Translations under genes and position numbers: made by a program
Shown here: positions 6,809-8,439 of the stretch, piece after piece
Numbering within the stretch: the stretch's first letter is position 1
Layout of the letters: every line of letters begins with the position of its first letter
Assembly (NCBI GenBank): GCA_025363505.1
Contig: JANYDV010000076.1
Location: 1-8,439, forward strand
Reading direction: 5' to 3'
Origin: Bacteroidota bacterium
Lineage (GTDB): Bacteria > Bacteroidota > Ignavibacteria > Palsa-1295
Length of the DNA: 8,439 nt
Notes under the pieces: generated by a model
Told to the model about the DNA's origin: nothing
The model's input: only the letters and a program-made list of their open reading frames with translations
Database searches by the model: none

Positions 6809-7614
6809 CGATTATGAAATTACTGTTAAAAATCTTCGTGCTGTTGCTGGTTACAACCCATTCGTTGAAGACTGCCTCTGCAGTGACACCAGATGGTGCA
6901 CTTCGTACGATTACCAACAATGCCTTTACTGTCGGCGAACGCTTGACTTTTGAAATTTCTTATGGTTTCATCACCGCAGGTCAGGCAGTGATGACCATTC
7001 CCGGATATAAGTACGTCAATGGTCGCAAAGCATTTGAGATTAATACCTATGCGGTTTCGAGCGAGACATTTGATAATGTCTTTCGGGTCCGTGATAAATA
7101 CTCGACCTTTCTCGATGTTGATGGCATCTACCCGCACCGCTTCGAGCAACACGTACGCGAAGGAAAATATAGTAAAGACTACCAAGCGTTTTTTGATCAA
7201 GAAGAAAAAACGGCTGAGACCGATGACGGAAAAAAATATAAAATTCCGCAATTTGTTCACGACATCCTCAGTGCATTTTATTATGTTCGTGTTATTGATC
7301 TAAAAAAATATCATAAAGGCGATAAGATCACACTGCAAAATTTTTATGACGGACAAGTGCATCCGCTTGATGTAATGATCTTGGGCAGACAGCGCATCGA
7401 GGTTGGCGCAGGCACATTTAATTGTGTCGTCGTCGAGCCGATGGTCGTTGCCGGAGGCTTGTTCAAGAACGAAGGCTCTATTCAAGTTTGGCTTTCTGAT
7501 GACGAGAACAAAATCCCGATTAAGATGTCATCGAAAGTTGTCGTCGGCAGTATTGATGTCGAGCTAACCGCTTTTACCGGTTTGCGTAACGTAGCTCTTG
7601 CGAAAGTACAATAA
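6802..7614 (+). CDS. DUF3108 exported protein
   Basis: This 270-residue secreted protein is of unknown function. It has a Sec signal peptide with a hydrophobic core at residues 7-19 and a likely cleavage after Ala27 (ASA). The mature part opens with the DUF3108 hallmark GERLTFEISYGFITAGQAVMT, followed by FRVRDKYSTFLDVDGIYP and FEQHVREG, and it closes with an IQVWLSDDENKIPIKMSS beta segment. The fold is expected to be a beta-rich periplasmic or outer-membrane-associated domain; the family has no established activity. The ATG at 6802 overlaps the glycosyltransferase stop. A second in-frame ATG at 6814 begins exactly where the signal peptide looks most natural (MKLLLKIF), so the true start may be four codons later. 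Its place among envelope genes suggests a cell-surface role, which is inference only. Confidence 0.88.
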   Translation: MLTIMKLLLKIFVLLLVTTHSLKTASAVTPDGALRTITNNAFTVGERLTFEISYGFITAGQAVMTIPGYKYVNGRKAFEINTYAVSSETFDNVFRVRDKYSTFLDVDGIYPHRFEQHVREGKYSKDYQAFFDQEEKTAETDDGKKYKIPQFVHDILSAFYYVRVIDLKKYHKGDKITLQNFYDGQVHPLDVMILGRQRIEVGAGTFNCVVVEPMVVAGGLFKNEGSIQVWLSDDENKIPIKMSSKVVVGSIDVELTAFTGLRNVALAKVQ

Positions 7615-7625
7615 TCTTTACGAAT

Positions 7626-8288
7626 TTGCACTACGTTACCCGACGCCCATCCGAGCCGAGTGCAGATAAAGCACCGACTATCATCATCCTTCATGGGTAC
7701 GGAGCCGACGAACAAGACCTGCTTTCGGTCGCGTCCTATTTTCCGAAGGAGCTGCAAATTATTAGCTTGCAAGCACCAATACAACTTGATTGGGGCGGTT
7801 ATGCGTGGTATAATCTTGAGCAGACTCTTCAAGGGCTAAGAGCCGATACGACCTCACGGCTACAAAGCGAATCATTGCTAAAACAATCGCTGCTTGAGAT
7901 ATTGAACAACCAAAACGCTGATCTGAACAATATCTACCTGATGGGTTTTAGCCAAGGCGCGGCGATGTGTTATGGTCTGATTGCCGAAAATAATTTTGCA
8001 TCACAAGGCATTATTATTCGCGCTTTGATTGCACTTTCAGGTTATATACCCCGCGAAATAATCTCGACACTTGAAGCGCAGACACTCGGCAGACTTCCGG
8101 TCTTTATATCACACGGCGAATACGACGAACTCATCCCCCCAATCGCACTCGACGAAGCCGAAAAAATCCTCACAAAAGCAGGAGCAACAGTTACAGCCAA
8201 CATCTACGAAATGGGTCACGCCATAGACACCGACGTAATAAAAGATTTGCAAAAGTGGTTTGCGACGCTCGCAGTGCTCAGTGTATAG
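7626..8288 (+). CDS. Alpha/beta-hydrolase of the phospholipase/carboxylesterase (YpfH / acyl-protein thioesterase) family
   Basis: This 220-residue cytoplasmic serine esterase has no signal peptide. The oxyanion strand is ILHGYGADEQDL (21-32). The nucleophile elbow is GFSQGA with Ser109. The catalytic Asp is probably Asp167 in SHGEYDELIP and the base His198 in EMGHAID, so the triad is complete. The family hydrolyses short-chain carboxyl, thio- or lysophospholipid esters; the substrate here is unknown. The start is TTG at 7626. No ATG or GTG exists in this frame between the stop at 7587-7589 and the HGYG motif, and the TTG start gives the family's usual short N terminus. It lies 11 bp behind DUF3108 and is the last gene of the run. 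The final residues (LAVLSV) are encoded by the first units of a 7-bp repeat, so the C terminus may have been altered by that repeat. Confidence 0.9.
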   Translation: MHYVTRRPSEPSADKAPTIIILHGYGADEQDLLSVASYFPKELQIISLQAPIQLDWGGYAWYNLEQTLQGLRADTTSRLQSESLLKQSLLEILNNQNADLNNIYLMGFSQGAAMCYGLIAENNFASQGIIIRALIALSGYIPREIISTLEAQTLGRLPVFISHGEYDELIPPIALDEAEKILTKAGATVTANIYEMGHAIDTDVIKDLQKWFATLAVLSV

Positions 8289-8313
8289 TGACCAGTGGAT
8301 AGTTAGTCGTTAG
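8272..8313 (+). repeat. Degenerate 7-bp tandem repeat across the end of the esterase gene
   Basis: Six consecutive heptamers can be aligned from 8272: CAGTGCT, CAGTGTA, TAGTGAC, CAGTGGA, TAGTTAG, TCGTTAG. The first four share (C/T)AGTG at an exact 7-bp period and the last two keep (T)NGTTAG. The repeat includes the last five sense codons and the TAG stop of the esterase gene. It resembles the degenerate heptameric arrays seen between genes in several bacterial groups. No direct function can be seen. Confidence 0.65.
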
Positions 8314-8439
8314 AAAGCACTCTGTCATTTCGACGAAGTACCAGCGCGAATAGAGCGAGACGAAACTGAGTCCGTTGCGGCGTGCTGTGATAAAAATAAA
8401 TCCATATTATTCCCTTTCAAAAAGGGTACGATCTTTAAA
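8314..8439. repeat. Intergenic tail with a dispersed-repeat-like segment, no gene
   Basis: No credible coding frame is present on either strand. The segment TGTCATTTCGACGAAG (8323-8338), followed by purine-rich GCGAATAGAGCGAGACGAAACTGAG, is the kind of text I recall recurring between genes in Bacteroidota-group genomes. AGCAC at 8316-8320 pairs with GTGCT at 8382-8386, a possible pair of short end arms. Whether it is repeated in this genome cannot be judged from one copy. Confidence 0.4.
8412..8426. other. Small perfect hairpin near the window end
   Basis: CCCTTT, loop CAA, then AAAGGG forms a perfect 6-bp stem with a 3-nt loop. It lies about 125 bp after the last operon gene. It has no T-run on the plus strand, so it is at best a weak terminator. 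It could instead be part of the adjoining dispersed repeat or a processing signal. Confidence 0.35.

Noticed and set aside
6826..7260. Minus-strand open frame of 144 codons
   Set aside because: Antisense to the well-supported DUF3108 gene, with no recognisable motif.
8340..8374. Small minus-strand reading frame in the tail starting at an ATG near 8405
   Set aside because: It runs only about 26 codons through repeat-like text and has no similarity that I can recognise.

Overview
The window looks like bacterial chromosome from a Gram-negative, LPS-making cell. The evidence is an inner-membrane permease of the lipoprotein-releasing (LolC/E) type, a GT9 heptosyltransferase-like enzyme, an outer-membrane-style lipoprotein and PBP2. 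Several details suggest the Bacteroidota/Chlorobiota (FCB) group: a PolB-like stand-alone 3'-5' exonuclease, an archaeal-type OGG2, a DUF3108 protein, generally weak Shine-Dalgarno sequences, TAnnTTTG-like promoter words, and an intergenic element beginning TGTCATTTCGACGAAG. This placement is an inference; no rRNA or marker phylogeny is available here. The base composition is moderate and AT-leaning throughout, with no obvious island of foreign composition.

Layout. Positions 1-1241 (minus strand) hold the N-terminal two thirds of a penicillin-binding protein 2, cut by the window edge. A divergent AT-rich intergenic region of about 235 bp follows. From 1477 to 8288 eight or nine tightly packed genes all lie on the plus strand, with gaps of 2-25 bp or overlaps of 4-23 bp, so they probably form one operon: small lipoprotein, PolB-like 3'-5' exonuclease, FtsX/LolC-type permease, MutT-type Nudix hydrolase, MutY, archaeal-type Ogg, GT9 glycosyltransferase, DUF3108 exported protein, and phospholipase/carboxylesterase. 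The last 150 bp contain a degenerate 7-bp tandem repeat running out of the esterase gene, a dispersed-repeat-like segment and a small hairpin.

How the genes fit together. The operon mixes envelope biogenesis (lipoprotein, permease, glycosyltransferase, DUF3108, and divergently PBP2) with a compact DNA-repair block. mutT-mutY-ogg would encode all three arms of the 8-oxoguanine 'GO' defence: cleaning the nucleotide pool, removing A opposite 8-oxoG, and removing 8-oxoG itself. The genes overlap, so translation is probably coupled. The MutY here lacks the usual C-terminal Nudix-like 8-oxoG-recognition domain and has a short winged-helix-like tail instead.

The clearest anomaly is in the permease gene. 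Its natural ATG overlaps the exonuclease stop codon and is in frame with the body of the gene, but codon 7 is TAA. No ATG, GTG or TTG follows until after the first membrane helix. The gene is therefore broken, mis-sequenced, or started in an unusual way.
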